Below are positions 1-13,194 of a stretch of DNA of 64,000 nt, piece after piece (within the stretch, counting starts at the first letter, position 1; the number at the start of each line of letters is the position of its first letter). This DNA is from Oreohelix idahoensis. Lineage: Eukaryota > Mollusca > Gastropoda > Stylommatophora > Oreohelicidae. The notes under the pieces were generated by a model. It had not been told where the DNA came from. It worked only from the letters and a program-made list of their open reading frames with translations, and made no database searches. Both the position numbers and the translations under genes were made by a program. The stretch covers positions 1 through 64,000 of the forward strand of contig JAMPIV010011345.1 in the NCBI GenBank assembly GCA_024509875.1, written 5' to 3'.

Positions 1-6
1 TTTGTT

Positions 7-1453
7 TGTTACGTGCAGTCTTTGATATCTTACAATATTATACATAGGTAATTTTTTAGTGCTTAAGGGAAAGTCATTATTGAGTTACTTCCCTTGAACT
101 CCGCGGATAAATACATTTTACTGCGATTTATTCGTTGTTTGGGTAATAATAGATTGTTCTTGCTTCAGAATATCTATGGCCTGAATTTATGTGTATTGTT
201 TGTCTGAGTAGGACAAGTCTGTCTTATATCTGTATATCTTTACATATCTAAGTCGAACTATATGTTCTGTTGTCTCTAGAGAGGTCAAAGGCTATTCGGC
301 GGATGTGTCGCTTGAGTGGTGTGATTTGGCTTCGTCCTGATAGGGAATGTGTGTGTTTTGCTATGTCGGCTTGATGCCTTGAAAAAGTGATCTCAGTGGT
401 TTTGGGGAAAGTGATAGTCGTCTAGACCTATCGTGTATGCTTTACCCCAGTGTTTATTCATCTTGCCAAGGAATGGCAGTTTCATATTCCCTCTACCAAG
501 GTAATCAAAGATACTCTTATGAACTCTCGATCGAAGCCACCATTGTCGATAATTACGATTTGAATGTTTAAGAGAATATATTTGACTCGATGAAAAACGA
601 CTTCGATTCCTAGCAGCACTATATTCTGTAGAATGCAGTCTATTGTTCATGACCAAATCTACAGAGCAACGAAATGTTGTATGAATGACTAACTTTAGAA
701 CAGATTCATTATCTGTATTCAAACGTGAGTGACAGTTCACGAGTGGAGCCATCTTGGAACCAAAACATGTAGGACTTTCAAGAAGAGAAAAGGGATGCCC
801 GTATTATCGCTTGATCAGTCCAGAGATCACTGCTACACATGAGAACCCATTGTTAGCGGTTCAATATTATTATATGGAAAAATATGTGCTGAACATTATG
901 TTGAAGAATCGTTGCTAAACGAGATTAGGTTTAGAAGTCATCTGAAATATTGTTTACAAGCTGACGTGCTCAGTCAGTGACGTCAGATGATATATGTATG
1001 GGCGATACTGAGTGCTTGGCTATTGACAGTCCATTATACCATTATTCTACATGAGTGCCCATGTAACATTGCAAGACCATTTGTCCACTGTACTATGATG
1101 TATTATGGCAACCTGTGATTTGTCACTATCTGTGCTGTCGAGTGTGTACGTCCAATTAAACTTTAGAAAAGGTACACAGTCGTTGGTGTCGATGACTTCC
1201 GGTCATACATGAGTGTGAGAAGAGAACATTTGTCAACAACACGAACCCTTATCATCATTCGCACATTATACACTCCATCCATGTCTACACAACACTGCGT
1301 AGGTCAAGTTGACATTCCATACACTACAGTGGGGCAGGCAACACCATAGGGATCTTGTCAACTGATGATGATAGACGCCTGTCTTCCCGCCTAGGAGTGT
1401 TCTGGTGTACTTTATCAACATATATTATATCCAACTAAATATCAACTTTATCA
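7..1453 (+). repeat. 5' LTR of Gmr1-A
   Basis: This is a direct repeat of 8023-9469. It begins TGTTACGTGCAG and ends TTTATCA, immediately before a TGGTGG primer-binding-like start at 1456. The same LTR start (TGTTGCGTGCA in the related Gmr1-C) supports the boundary. Open frames on either strand inside the LTR are not preserved in the other copy, so I do not call genes here. Confidence 0.92.
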
Positions 1454-2567
1454 ACTGGTGGACCAGCTTTCTGGGTTTGACCTCGCAGAAATTCAGAAGT
1501 CAACAGATTACCGATACCAGACCGTTTCCTGTGGCTGATACGACACACTTGCAGTATTGGTTTGCTCTTTGTCAACGCTTCGTCACGTGACCTGTCAAGT
1601 GAATGCAGTATGTAGGTCAGCGTTGTTGACATTTTTTACATTAGACATTATAGAGTTTCACAGAACAGTTGGATCAATTCTTGTCAGTGTTAACAGAAAG
1701 ACAGTATTTGTGAACTAAGAAGTCCTGGTTTCATCGATGGATCTTCTTGTTTGCCATATATGAACTTTAATATTTAAGGCCAGAATGTTTAATTGAATAA
1801 AGTGGCAGTTTGTTTGTTTTCATGAAAAATAACTTTGCCATTACTGTAAGACTGAGCCTATTTTGCAACACATACTATCATACACATAATTTATATATAT
1901 TTATGTTTACATGTTATTTGTTTGTATAGTATGTTAGTTTCTATGTCAGCGGGTTGTGTTTAAGGTTGGGCGGCGTCCTCACAACAGAGTATCCCACGTC
2001 ATAGAGGGTCCGTTGTGGGCGTTTTCTATAGGTGCAATTTTCTTGATTGAAAATTTGCTGCGACAACTGTTGCTTTTGTGTTAGCTGTGAAGTCTGTAAT
2101 TATTGTTATTTTTGTAATATTTCTTTGTTCTTTAGTTTTGTTTTGATTTGTTTGTAATTTGTTGGTCTAACCTTTTCTATCTTTCAGTTCTATTCATAAT
2201 TTATATTCATATATTGTGACGTCATTTGTGTTGTTATTCTTTGCAGATTCAGTGATTATTTCATTGATTTCCCTATTTGATTTATTTTGATTTCTGCAAA
2301 CGTTCTTGTATTGTCAGTCCTATTTGTACTTTATGTATTCTGTTGGTTGACATATGTTTTATATGGGTATATTTCATAAGACACAATTGCCTGTGCACTG
2401 CACTTGGATTATGGTATAGACCAGTACCTGATTATTATTACTATTATACAAGACCTTATTAAAGGCTTGTGACCCACAGATATTGGGATAGTATACTGAT
2501 TAATCAGGTCATTGAGAACTTGGGGTATTATTATTGATTCAGGTGATTAGTATTATTGTTAGGCATC
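1454..2567 (+). other. Gmr1-A leader (5' untranslated region with putative primer-binding site)
   Basis: This 1.1-kb stretch lies between the 5' LTR and the gag start. It opens with ACTGGTGGACCAGC. Gmr1-C has a comparable TGGTGAGCCAG start directly after its LTR end, so this is probably the primer-binding site; I cannot name the tRNA. The rest is AT-rich and becomes strongly T-rich from about 2090. A patch at 1735-1755 (TTTCATCGATGGATCTTCTT) recurs with one mismatch in the Gmr1-C leader near 44426. No coding potential is visible. Confidence 0.7.
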
Positions 2568-5500
2568 ATGTCTACTTTAGATTATTTCATTACACAAGGG
2601 AAAGCTCTTGATAAGACTGGTCAACAATTAGAACAATGGGCAGTTGCTCAATATGACAAAGCATTAGCTGCAGAAGAGAAAAGATTAGCTGCAGAAGAAA
2701 GAAAAGCTATGGCGGAAGAGAAAAGATTAGAAAAAGAAGCTGAGGCTGCTGCTGAACAAAAGAAATTGCAGATGCAGGTAGAGGAAAGGAGATTTGAAGC
2801 TGAACAAAAAAAATTGGAAAGAGAAGCTGCGGCTGAACAAAAAAGATTAGACAGTGAAGCTGAACAAAAAAGATTAGACAGTGAAGCTGAACAAAAAAAA
2901 TTGGAAAGAGAAGCTGCGGCTGAACAAAAAAGATTAGACAGTGAAGCTGAACAAAAAAAATTGGAAAGAGAAGCTGCGGCTGAACAAAAAAGATTAGACA
3001 GGGAGGCTGAACAAAAAAGATTAGATGCTGAAGAGAAAAAAGCAATAAGAGAACATGAATTTGAGTTGGAGAAATTGAGATTGACAAGTATGAGTAATGT
3101 TAATCAGGCATCTAGTGGTAATGGTAAACCTTCTACTTACAAGGTTAAGGTTCCACCGTTCAATCAGTCCAGTGACGATATTACATTCTGGCTGGATAGA
3201 TTTGAACGTTCTTGTCGTACACATAATGTGGATAAATCACAATACGCTAATCAATTATCAGAAAACTTGAAAGGTGAATCTTTGACTAGATTATGCCTTG
3301 TAGGAGAAGCAGATAAGGATAATTATGATGTCATTAGGGCGGCTTTGATAAAAAAATATCAGCTAAGTGAGGAAGGCTATCGCCTTTTATTTAAGACGAT
3401 GGTACCTGAGACGGGGGTAGAATTCTCAGAATTCACTGCAAAGGCACGTCTCACAGTTGATCGTTGGATTGAGCTTTCCAAAACAGAAAAAACGTATGAA
3501 GGACTTATGGATTTGTTGCTCAGAGATAAGATTATGTCATGTGTGAACAAACCTTTCCTTGAATTTATACATGAGCGTAAACCCAAATCTCTAAAAGAAA
3601 TGGAAGAATATTGTTCCCAATATGTCACTGCACACCCCGACGTGACTTTTGGCAACACTAAGATTAAGGAGAGTATGCCAGTTGCTTCAGCAACACCATA
3701 CAATCCCAATTATTCACACAGATTTCAGGGACCTCAAAACAGATTTGATAAAAAAGGTAACCATAATAGTTATCAAAACCAAGGTAACCAATCATTTCAG
3801 GGTTCTTCTTCAAAGAACTGGAGACGACCTGATAGCTCTCGACACAGGGGTGGTCATAATTATAGGAATTTCCGTAGAGGAAGTAATTATAGAAACTATC
3901 AGGGTTATCCGTCTTGGAGTCAACAAGATCATAATTACAGAGATACTCATTATAATGAATATGATAATGGTAACCAAGGGAACTATGACTCAAACCCAAA
4001 TAGGGGTTACAATAGAGGTAACAATAACTACAGAGGTGATAATAACCGAGGTAGATCTCAAAACAAAAGACATAAACCACATTTTCAGGCAAACTCTGCA
4101 CAACAAGAGTCCCATGAAGCCTATAAACAGAGTAAAGATAATAATGATGCTAGTAATATGGCATGTGCCGCTTTTGATTTTGGGAGAGCATCTCAGTGCC
4201 CCCAATGCAAAACGTTATTTGAGCCAACCACAGTGTCTACTTTAAGCTGTGGCCATCCTCTTCCTGCTCTTCCAGCATCAGTCGCGCATGATGGAAGAGG
4301 TTCTCTTGTCTTACATAAGGGTTTAGTGAATAACAATCCAGTCTCTGTGCTATTTGATTCTGGATGCACCACAATTGGTGTTAGGCAGTCACTCGTAGAT
4401 CCTTCCCGTGCCACTGGACAAGTAGTCAAATGTGTAACATTTGGCGGCACATTAGAGAAATACTCTACTGCTATCATTAGGATTGCTACTCCTTTCTTTA
4501 CAGGAGATGTACACGCATGTCTTCTTCCGAATCCGATCGCTGACCTCATCATCGGTCGCATTCATGGAGTCAAGGAATGCACTCCGCAACAAATTTCCAC
4601 GTGGGAAAGGCAAAACATGCAGATTGCTAACGCTGTAGTCACTAGAGCTCAGGCTCTTAATATGCCTCAAACTTCATCTACTGAAGATAATGAAGTGCAT
4701 AACCAAGATAATCCCTTGGTAATTTCTCGTGACTCGTTTATAAAACAGCAAGAAGATGATCCCACTCTGAAGAAATTCTTCATTCTTGCAACTAAAGGTG
4801 ATCCGAATAAAGACACAAGTCGTAAATCGTGGATTACAAAGAAGAATGGCGTACTTGTACGTATGGTTCAAGACTCCATTACGTCAAGTCATTCTCAAAT
4901 CCTGGTTCCCAAGAATTTGAGAGTTAAAATTTTGCAGCACGCTCACGACTCTCAGTGTGCTGGACACATGGGTTTTTCCCGTACTAAGTCAAGAGTCCTT
5001 GCGGCTTTCTTTTGGCCATTGGTAAACAAGGACATACGGATTTATTGTCGATCTTGTAAAGTATGTCAGGAAGTTAAATCCAAAGGTCCACGGCATGCTG
5101 CACCCATTCAGGCGGCGGACATTCCTATTCGGCCGTTTCAAAAAATGGCCATAGACATTATTGGTCCATTTAAGATCAAGTCTGCCAGAGGACATCAGTT
5201 TATCTTGACGTGTGTTGATATGTGCACACGTTGGCCAGAGGCTATTCCTCTGAAGAGCATTACTACTGCTGATATTGCAGATGCTCTTTGGCTTATATTT
5301 TCTCGTCTGGGGTTCCCCGGAGAGATATTGTCAGACCATGGCACCCAACTAATATCAGATACCATGTCTCAAGTAATGTCTACTCTGCAGATAGATAGAT
5401 CTTTAAGTAGTATCTACCATCCAATGTCTAATGGTATGGTCGAACGCCTTAATAGAACACTTAAAAACTTACTGGGGAAGATAACTGAGGATCATCCTCA

Positions 5501-7538
5501 AGACTGGGACAGAGTTTTACCTGCGGCCCTCTTCGCTTACAGAGAGGTACCCAATGAACATACGGGATTTTCTCCCTTTGAACTCGTCTTTGGCGCGCGT
5601 CCGCGTGGCCCTATGTCGTTGCTTCACGATCTCATAACATCTGACAATATTGACGATGACACAAAGTCATCCTACGAATATGTCATCGCGTTGAGACAAA
5701 AGATTATCGAAGCATGCAAATTAGCAACTTCTTCTTCTGAATTTGCGAAACAGAAGGCAAGGCAATTTGCCAATAAGAAGAGATGCTTACGACAACTTTG
5801 TCCTGGTGACAAAGCATTTGTATTACTACCTTGTAGGGAAAACAGATTACTTATTTCTTGGAAAGGTCCGTACGATATAATATCGAAAATTTCCGATGTC
5901 GACTATATTGTCGATATTGATGGGAAGCATAAAACCTTCCACATCAATATGCTTACTGAATTCCATGAACGTCCGGATTATTTGCAACCCATTTTCCAAG
6001 CAACGGACAATTCTCCAGTACAACATGGTCATTACTCATCACTGTCCGTGATACAGGATGAGGAAACAAGTTTTTCAGATGTAAATCTTCCTCTTCCAAT
6101 GATCCCACTTCATTCCAGTGAATCATGGAAGAACGTTACTGTCTCTCCTGATTTGTCTCTAGGAGAACAGCGACAAGTTTCAACTATGTTGCAAACATTT
6201 CAGGATGTACTCACTGACATCCCTGGACAAACGAATGTCATTCAACATGACATTGTTCTAACTGACCATACTCCTATTAGGGTTAGACCTTATCCTATAC
6301 CTATACATTTTCAAGCACAGGTCGAGAAAGAGTTGGATGAGATGATAGATTTGAAAATAATCGAACCATCCACCTCTGCATATTCTTCGCCGATGGTTAT
6401 TGTGCGTAAAAAAGACAATAACATACGTCTTTGCGTTGACTATCGAAAATTGAATCAAGTAACGAAGTTCGATGCCGAACCTATGCCTTTACTGGAAGAG
6501 CTACTTACTCGACTCTCCAAATCTCATTTTTTCACTAAACTTGATTTGTCTAAAGGATATTGGCAAGTTCCTTTATCTGAACGCGCCAAACCTCTCACGG
6601 CTTTTTCAACACCTAGAGGTTTGTTCCAATGGAATTTTATGCCTTTCGGTCTTATGAACGCACCAGCTACGTTCGTACGCATGATGCGCCGAATCCTATC
6701 TTATCGGTCAGATGTCATTGCATATCTAGACGACATCTGTCTTTTCAGCGATACTTGGGAAGATCACTATTCAGGGTTAGATGAATTGCTGTCTACTTTG
6801 CGTGAGCACAACCTGACAGCGAAACCCTCTAAAGCCTATATTGGTTTTAGCGAAATTTCTTTCCTAGGCCACCGAGTTGGTCATGGTTTCCTAAAGACAG
6901 AGGACCATAATACTAGTAAGATACTTAACATCTCAATCCCTAAGACTAAAAAACAGGTGAGAAGTCTGTTAGGTCTTATTCAATTTTATGGCAGATTCAT
7001 TCAGAATCTATCCTCTATCATGGCACCTCTCTCAACACTTCTAAAGAAAGGTTCGCCTAATGTGGTCCACTGGTCTCAGGAATGCCAATGCTCTCTGGAT
7101 AAGATTAAAACACTGTTTTCAACACCACCTATTTTAGTGCTACCCACTAAAGATAAGACATTCGTTCTTCGTAGTGACGCTTCATCCACTGGGATTGGAG
7201 CGGCACTAATGCAAGAGTACTCTGGAACTCTGCATCCTGTAATGTATATTTCCAGAAAACTTAATGCGGCAGAAAGGAATTAGTCGGTTTTAGACCGTGA
7301 GCTATTAGCTATGGTTTGGTCGATCCTCAAACTACAGAGATTCCTTCTAGGCGCACATTTCATAGTAGAAACCGACCAAAAAGCTCTTACTGCTATACAG
7401 AGTAAGAATTTGAAGAGCTCGAGGTCTACTCGATATGCAATTGCTCTTCAACCTTTTCATTTCTCTGTGCGAGCTATTCGTGGATCAGATAATGTGATGG
7501 CAGACATTCTGTCAAGATGCCCACATGATTCCACATAA
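2568..7538 (+). CDS. Gmr1-like Gag-Pol polyprotein (PR-INT-RT-RNase H order, one in-frame stop)
   Basis: The frame starts at ATG 2568 (an upstream in-frame TTG is ignored). It runs 1571 codons to TAG at 7281, then 84 more codons in the same frame. Residues about 10-165 are a Glu/Lys/Ala/Arg coiled coil with tandem 20-residue repeats. Next comes a SCAN/capsid-like helical region (about 175-355), then an Asn/Arg/Gly/Tyr-rich basic tail. The aspartic protease motif is DSGCTT (Asp about 597). Integrase has an HHCC zinc region (H...H...CRSCKVC, about 790-835), catalytic Asp863, Asp923 and Glu959 (D-x59-D-x35-E), and a GPY/F-like module (KGPYDII). RT has YLDD at about 1386-1389. RNase H begins near 1525. 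In Gmr1-C the codon matching the TAG is tyrosine, so this is a point nonsense change within RNase H. Integrase lying before RT is visible directly and defines the Gmr1 group. Confidence 0.92.
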
Positions 7539-8022
7539 CTATTAGGGCTTAGACTTCTTGATATGTCTAGTTCTATAGTAGTTCCTTTTCTATATCATGA
7601 TAGATACACATTTGTAATTTAATAATATAATGATTGTATCACTACATAGCGGTTCATGTATGTTTATTCACCGCTGTGCTTTGATGATTTTTACTTCATA
7701 AATCATAAATTTAAGATATCTAATACGTAATGATGATATGAATTTTTTAGGCATTGTGTAATTGCCAGAATTGTATTATACTTTGATGACACCTTCCTGG
7801 AAAAATATACTTGTAGAGAAATAATTTCTCTCAGTTTATGAGACACATTCTCACCAGTCGCTCCATAAGTCGACTTAGCCTCATATTAGGCGTTATAGGT
7901 ATTCCTGATATTTTCATCTGCGCATTATTCATGCGTTGTGAGCCTATTGTCCGTTGCTCCTAGATGTATTTCAAAAAAAAAAAAATGTTCCATTTTTTTT
8001 TTCCCGGGAGGTGTGGTAAGAC
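7539..8022 (+). other. Gmr1-A 3' untranslated region and polypurine tract
   Basis: This is AT-rich sequence between the pol stop and the 3' LTR. The last bases before the LTR (an A run, a T run, then CCCGGGAGGTGTGGTAAGAC) are conserved at the equivalent place in Gmr1-C, on the minus strand near 35708-35740. This supports GGGAGGTGTGGTAAG as the plus-strand priming tract. No frame is present. Confidence 0.65.
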
Positions 8023-9469
8023 TGTTACGTGCAGTCTTTGATATCTTACAATATTATACATAGGTAATTTTTTAGTGCTTAAGGGACAGTCATTATTGAG
8101 TTACTTCCCTTGAACTCCGCGGATCAATCCATTTTACTGCGATTTATTCGTTGTTTGGGTAATAATAGATTGTTCTTGCTTCAGAATATCTATGGCCTGA
8201 ATTTATGTGTATTGTTTGTCTGAGTAGGACGAGTCTGTCTTATATCTGTATATCTTTACATATCTAAGTCGAACTATATGTTCTGTTGTCTCTAGAGAGG
8301 TCAAAGGCTATTCGGCGGATGTGTCGCTTGAGTGGGTGTGATTTGGCTTCGTCCTGATAGGGACTGTGTGTGTTTTGCTATGTCGGCTTGATGCCTTGAA
8401 AAAGTGATCTCAGTGGTTTTGGGGAAAGTGATAGTCGTCTAGACCTATCGTGTATGCTTTACCCCAGTGTTTATTCATATTGCCAAGGAATGGCAGTTTC
8501 ATATTCCCTCTACCAAGGTAATCAAAGATACTCTTATGAACTCTCGATCGAAGCCACCATTGTCGATAATTACGATTTGAATGTTTAAGAGAATATATTT
8601 GACTCGATGAAAACGACTTCGATTCCTAGCAGCACTATATTCTGTAGAATGCAGTCAATTGTTCATGATCAAATCTACAGAGCAATGAAATGTTTATGAA
8701 TGACTAACTTTAGAACAGATTCATTATCTGTATTCAAACGTGAGTGACAGTTCACGAGAGGAGCCATCTTGGAACCAAAACATGTAGGACTTTCAAGAAG
8801 AGAAAAGGGATGCCCGTATTATCGCTTGATCAGTCCAGAGATCACTGCTACACATGAGAACCCATTGTTAGCGGTTCAATATTATTATATGGAAAAATAT
8901 GTGCTGAACATTATGTTGAAGAATCGTTGCTAAACGAGATTAGGTTTAGAAGTCATCTGAAATATTGTTTACAAGCTGACGTGCTCAGTCAGTGACGTCA
9001 GATGATATATGTATGGGCGATACTGAGTGCTTGGCTATTGACAGTCCATTATACCATTATTCTACATGAGTGCCCATGTAACATTGCAAGACCATTTGTC
9101 CACTGTACTATGATGTATTATGGCAACCTGTGATTTGTCACTATCTGTGCTGTCGAGTGTGTACGTCCAATTAAACTTTAGAAAAGGTACACAGTCGTTG
9201 GTGTCGATGACTTCCGGTCATACATGAGTGTGAGAAGAGAACATTTGTCAACAACACGAACCCTTATCATCATTCGCACATTATACACTCCATCCATGTC
9301 TACACAACACTGCGTAGGTCAAGTTGACATTCCATACACTACAGTGGGACAGGCAACACCATAGGGATCTTGTCAACTGATGATGATAGACGCCTGTCTT
9401 CCCGCCTAGGAGTGTTCTGGTGTACTTTATCAACATATATTATATCCAACTAAATATCAACTTTATCCA
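8023..9469 (+). repeat. 3' LTR of Gmr1-A
   Basis: This is a direct repeat of 7-1453 with the same length and about 99% identity by eye. Differences include 1-bp indels near 8334 and 8611. It starts TGTTACGTGC after the polypurine tract and ends ATCCA at the point where similarity to the 5' LTR stops and the flanking repeat begins. Confidence 0.92.
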
Positions 9470-10469
9470 GTGGTGTATGACCTGACGCCTCTAATTGACT
9501 ATATTGGCAGGTCTAACCATTCATGCCATGTTTACACAGCTTTTCAAAAAAGTATCTACTCCGTTTTCCTCTGACAACGGAAAGTAGTATTTATAGCCCG
9601 ACTAATCGTGTTTAGCCTTACATTTCTTGCGCTCCAATCAAATCGGATTTAACATGGAGACCCATTTCCCGTACAATGGTGGGGTGAAAATCTGCCACTG
9701 AGCGATTCTGATTTAGGTGTTGTCTGACATCCCTCACTATTTCTTTTGGCTATATTTGGTAATTCCTAGACTATTTGCGTAACGTTTAACATATTCTTTG
9801 TCAGCAAGTCCTAAGGAACCCAAATATACAAATTTAAAGGAGCTAAGTGGCTGCGTTCAAAATATGCATTTTCTTCTACCTCCTGTTTACTTCGAATACG
9901 ATGTGGTGTCTGGGTACTGTAATGTTTTCAAACGTAAACCAGTATAATGTCATATTTCCTAATAAGCGTTTTTCAGGATTTTAAAACCTAACTCTGGTAT
10001 GGGTAGTGTTTTTTATCACTGTCGATTTGAAAAAAGCTAGTGCATGTGGCCTTACACGCGTGATGGCAGCAATTGTGTATCGCGCGACGCGTGTTTAGTG
10101 TTGCATGTGTTCCTCCGATCAGCCCTCCCTTCTTTCTATCCTAAGTCTATCTGTCCGTTCGTTTATGGTAACGTAGTGTAATTAATGCTAGTATTAATTT
10201 AGGTCATTAATCAGCTTGCGTATCTCAAGGTTTTTCTTAGAAAGGCAGTACACGTTTTTTGAAGCAAGCGTGTAATGATGCAGTAGGCTTTTACTATCAA
10301 CGTGAAACGTTACAATTTGCAGACGAAGTAGAAAACAAGGGGGATTTCGAGTACAGTCATTGTGACAGCACTGTTCTTTACCATTCTTCTTTCCTTTTAT
10401 TGAAGTTATTTGTTAGGCTTTACATTTACTTTTTTAATTTATATATGTGGATTAGAATATTTCACGACA
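9470..10469 (-). repeat. Partial inverted copy of the 2-kb TGT...ACA solo-LTR-like repeat (see 32347)
   Basis: The sequence is the reverse complement of 32347 to about 33350, with many substitutions and small indels. Recognisable anchors are CTAATTGACTATATTGGC and TATCAACGTGAAACGTTACA. It ends TTTCACGACA at 10469, which is the reverse complement of the TGTCGTGAAA terminus of the copy at 32347. The other end is cut at the 3' LTR of Gmr1-A, so Gmr1-A probably inserted into this copy, although its target duplication is not evident. Confidence 0.8.
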
Positions 10470-11101
10470 GATGGCCTGGTATATTATAGGTGGAAGGAAA
10501 CGGTTGTATTATACGGTGTACAAATTATTGGATGTATTCATGTATTATTGAATTATCAGAAAGAATGTTTTGCAAGTAGACACCTGTCTTGTCTCGCTAT
10601 TGCTAAATCATACTGAGCCTGTTGTCATTCATCCTACATGCAGACACCTGAGACACGCTCATCTCATATACACTAAAATAGGTGGGCTTGATGACAGAAA
10701 TTAGCCCCTATTTTTCCTTGTTTCAGGTACTATTCGTGTCCTCCAACCTGAGGTCGTATGTGCGAGTCAATCCAGCTGCCTGGAACTTCGCAGGAGCACA
10801 TGATTGCACCGGAGCTACATCCTTAGTCCCCCTCAGTCTTGGGTGGGCTAAACGAAACGAGCATCAGTGGGTGTTGTGTGCAAGAAATTAAGGACAGAAC
10901 TGTTTCAAGAGATGAGTAAACATTAGTACCATTTCCGTCGGCATTGTGAGAAATTAACTGTCAGGGAAGAAAAAGTGATTTAGCGTAGTGAGAGACAAGA
11001 TTAACAGCACAGCTGATAAAGTTTCTGTAATTGATTAACAGCACAGCTGATATGTTTAATTTTATTCCTATAACTGGAAGAGTTGTATATATATATTTAT
11101 T

Positions 11102-11148
<47 letters not shown>

Positions 11149-13194
11149 TATATATGTATATATATATATATATATACAAGTATATATTTATATCAATCAT
11201 ATGTAAACTTACAAATCCATTGTATTCTATCTTCCAACATCCACCCTTCAGCACAAGAGTAGATAGTGTATACACTTAATAAATAAGGAATTTTTATTTG
11301 AAAGACTTGTCAATTTTATAATTGTTAAGTGGAATCTGTTTCCTTGTGTTTTAATATCACAGTTAGTTATTCAGCGGGGTGGCATTTTTATGACTGTCTC
11401 TACTTTACTAATTTTTCGAGATCAGCTCATTCACAGCCGTAACTAATTTGTGATACCAGTAGTTCTCTCAGACACTGGGACTTCACCATTTTCTGCAGAA
11501 ATTCTATTTCTGTAATTGTCAGTACTATACTGATCCTAGAGCCAATAAAAACTCACGCTAAAGCTTAACTATATTTTATATATATATATATATTAAAGAT
11601 TTTAGATCACAATGCGCTCTCTTATCTATAAGAACTGAATCAACTATGGATTTGTAAAATAACTTATAACAAATTTAATAATTAATTAGTCTTAAACAAA
11701 TTTAAATAAATATGGATGAAAGTGATTTAGAGGGATTTTAAAATTGTCTTCACTGAGATAATTGGGGACTGTTAGTTATTGTCCATTGCTTGCGCCTGTT
11801 ACAAAAAACATAACTGGCTGAGTACTGCATTGGGTCGTTGTCAGGTCTTTTGTGATGAGGACTTTTCTCTAGAGGCATCTAGATGAACTTCACTCCTAAT
11901 GTCAAGGTGGACGTCTTCACAACGTGTCCACTGTAGGTAGTTGGTGTCGACCCCAGCTTCTTGAATCACAAGATAGTGGCGAAGATTCTTACTTCAGACT
12001 GGTCTTGTACTAAAAACCGTCTTGTAGCTTCAAATCACGAACCCAAATGGTATATAAAATCTCTTGGCACAGTAGAATGGACACAGCAACTTTGATTTGA
12101 TGCTTCGAACACTCGGTCTGGGGTAGTTTCATAATCCCTTTTATGACTTGGGTATTTGATTCCGTAAGTCTTTGTATTTAAAATTGCGGGTTTTCTTTTA
12201 AGTTATAAAGACGCCCAAATACTTCGATCTGTCCCTTTTAAATTTTGGAATTCTTTGTCCAATCCTTCTCTCTGGCTGCTGGGAGTTGTTACTTGACGTT
12301 TGTTGAAAATGCAGTCTCATTTGTGTCTCAGACTTTGCTAGATTATATTTCCATTTCTCAGTCCAAGTCCCGTATGGTATTTTAGACACACTTGCCAATG
12401 AGAACTAAAGTTTATTTCAGGCTCTCGATTTAGACCAATCCTGTCTTTTTAGAACTATGTGGGTCGGGGTGTTAAATCATTACTATCCCCCGCGTGTTTT
12501 AAAATATCAATTTTAAAATTTAAACTCGTGTTCTCTTTCAAATATAGCAGTAATACTTCAGATTGCATTTGCGCACACTCACAAACCTATCGGTGAACTT
12601 ATTTCCTGGCTTATACCTTTCCCAACATAATCTCACAAGACGAGTTATCTGTATTATTGATACAGAGATGGGCCATCGGAAGCGATTACATATTATCACC
12701 TGTGTTTGCGTACATCTCCCAGACGGATTTCTTAGACAGACAATCTGGCTCTCTCTCCGTCGATCGGGCGAAACCACCTTGTGTCAACAATGACCAGGTG
12801 GCTAGACGACTTAAGTGATAGAAGTATTATCCGATGACCTGTCTAATTAGCCATGTAATACTAACATTCACATGGTGAAACTTAAACAAGTCTGGAAGTG
12901 ACTAGGCAAGAATATCGGTGCCTAAAATATGCCAAATAATAGGACGATGAGTGAGAGGAAAAAGGGTGGAAAAAATACACGCAGAAACGTATCGTCACAG
13001 TGACCTGTAATGTAAAAAATGTATGAAATGACCAAAGTAGAAAAAGTACCGAATTTTGGTTATGTAATAGAAAGAGCACATTATAATTAAAACCTCGTCA
13101 ATTTTGACGGGTTACTTACTAGTTACTTACATAAAACTCATGAAATCCATTTTAATTAATATTACGTTGAATTTTTAAACTGTTTTTAAATGTG
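10470..13194. other. Unassigned AT-rich interspersed sequence
   Basis: I see no supported gene. It contains (TA)n tracts at about 11105-11178 and 11575-11593. Open frames are short and lack recognisable motifs. A terminal-repeat search against genomic repeat libraries would be the way to classify it. Confidence 0.4.
11105..11178. repeat. (TA)n microsatellite
   Basis: A nearly pure TA dinucleotide run with a few interruptions (GATA, GTATA). Open frames translating it as Tyr-Ile repeats are artefacts. Confidence 0.9.

Larger units (their letters stand above)
7..9469 (+). mobile_element. Gmr1-A: near-complete Gmr1-like Ty3/Gypsy LTR retrotransposon
   Basis: Two 1447-bp direct repeats (7-1453 and 8023-9469) flank a 6.6-kb internal region with one long gag-pol frame. 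The LTRs start TGTTACGTGC and end TATCA / ATCCA. I count roughly 15 differences between them by eye, so the insertion is young. Protein domains run Gag, protease, integrase, reverse transcriptase, RNase H. That is the Ty1/copia-like order characteristic of the Gmr1 group of Ty3/Gypsy elements, not the usual Gypsy order. The only break seen in the frame is a TAG at 7281. The right flank continues as an inverted copy of the 32347 repeat. Only 6 bases of left flank are in the window, and no convincing target duplication is visible. Confidence 0.93.

Noticed and set aside
1..6. Left target duplication of Gmr1-A
   Set aside because: The six flanking bases (TTTGTT) do not match the bases after the 3' LTR (GTGGT), so no duplication is claimed.
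393..752. 119-codon minus-strand frame inside the Gmr1-A 5' LTR
   Set aside because: The equivalent place in the 3' LTR has small indels that break the frame, and no motif is present. It is a chance frame.
2707..3087. Minus-strand Phe/Leu/Val-rich repeat frame
   Set aside because: Shadow of the gag coiled-coil repeats on the opposite strand.
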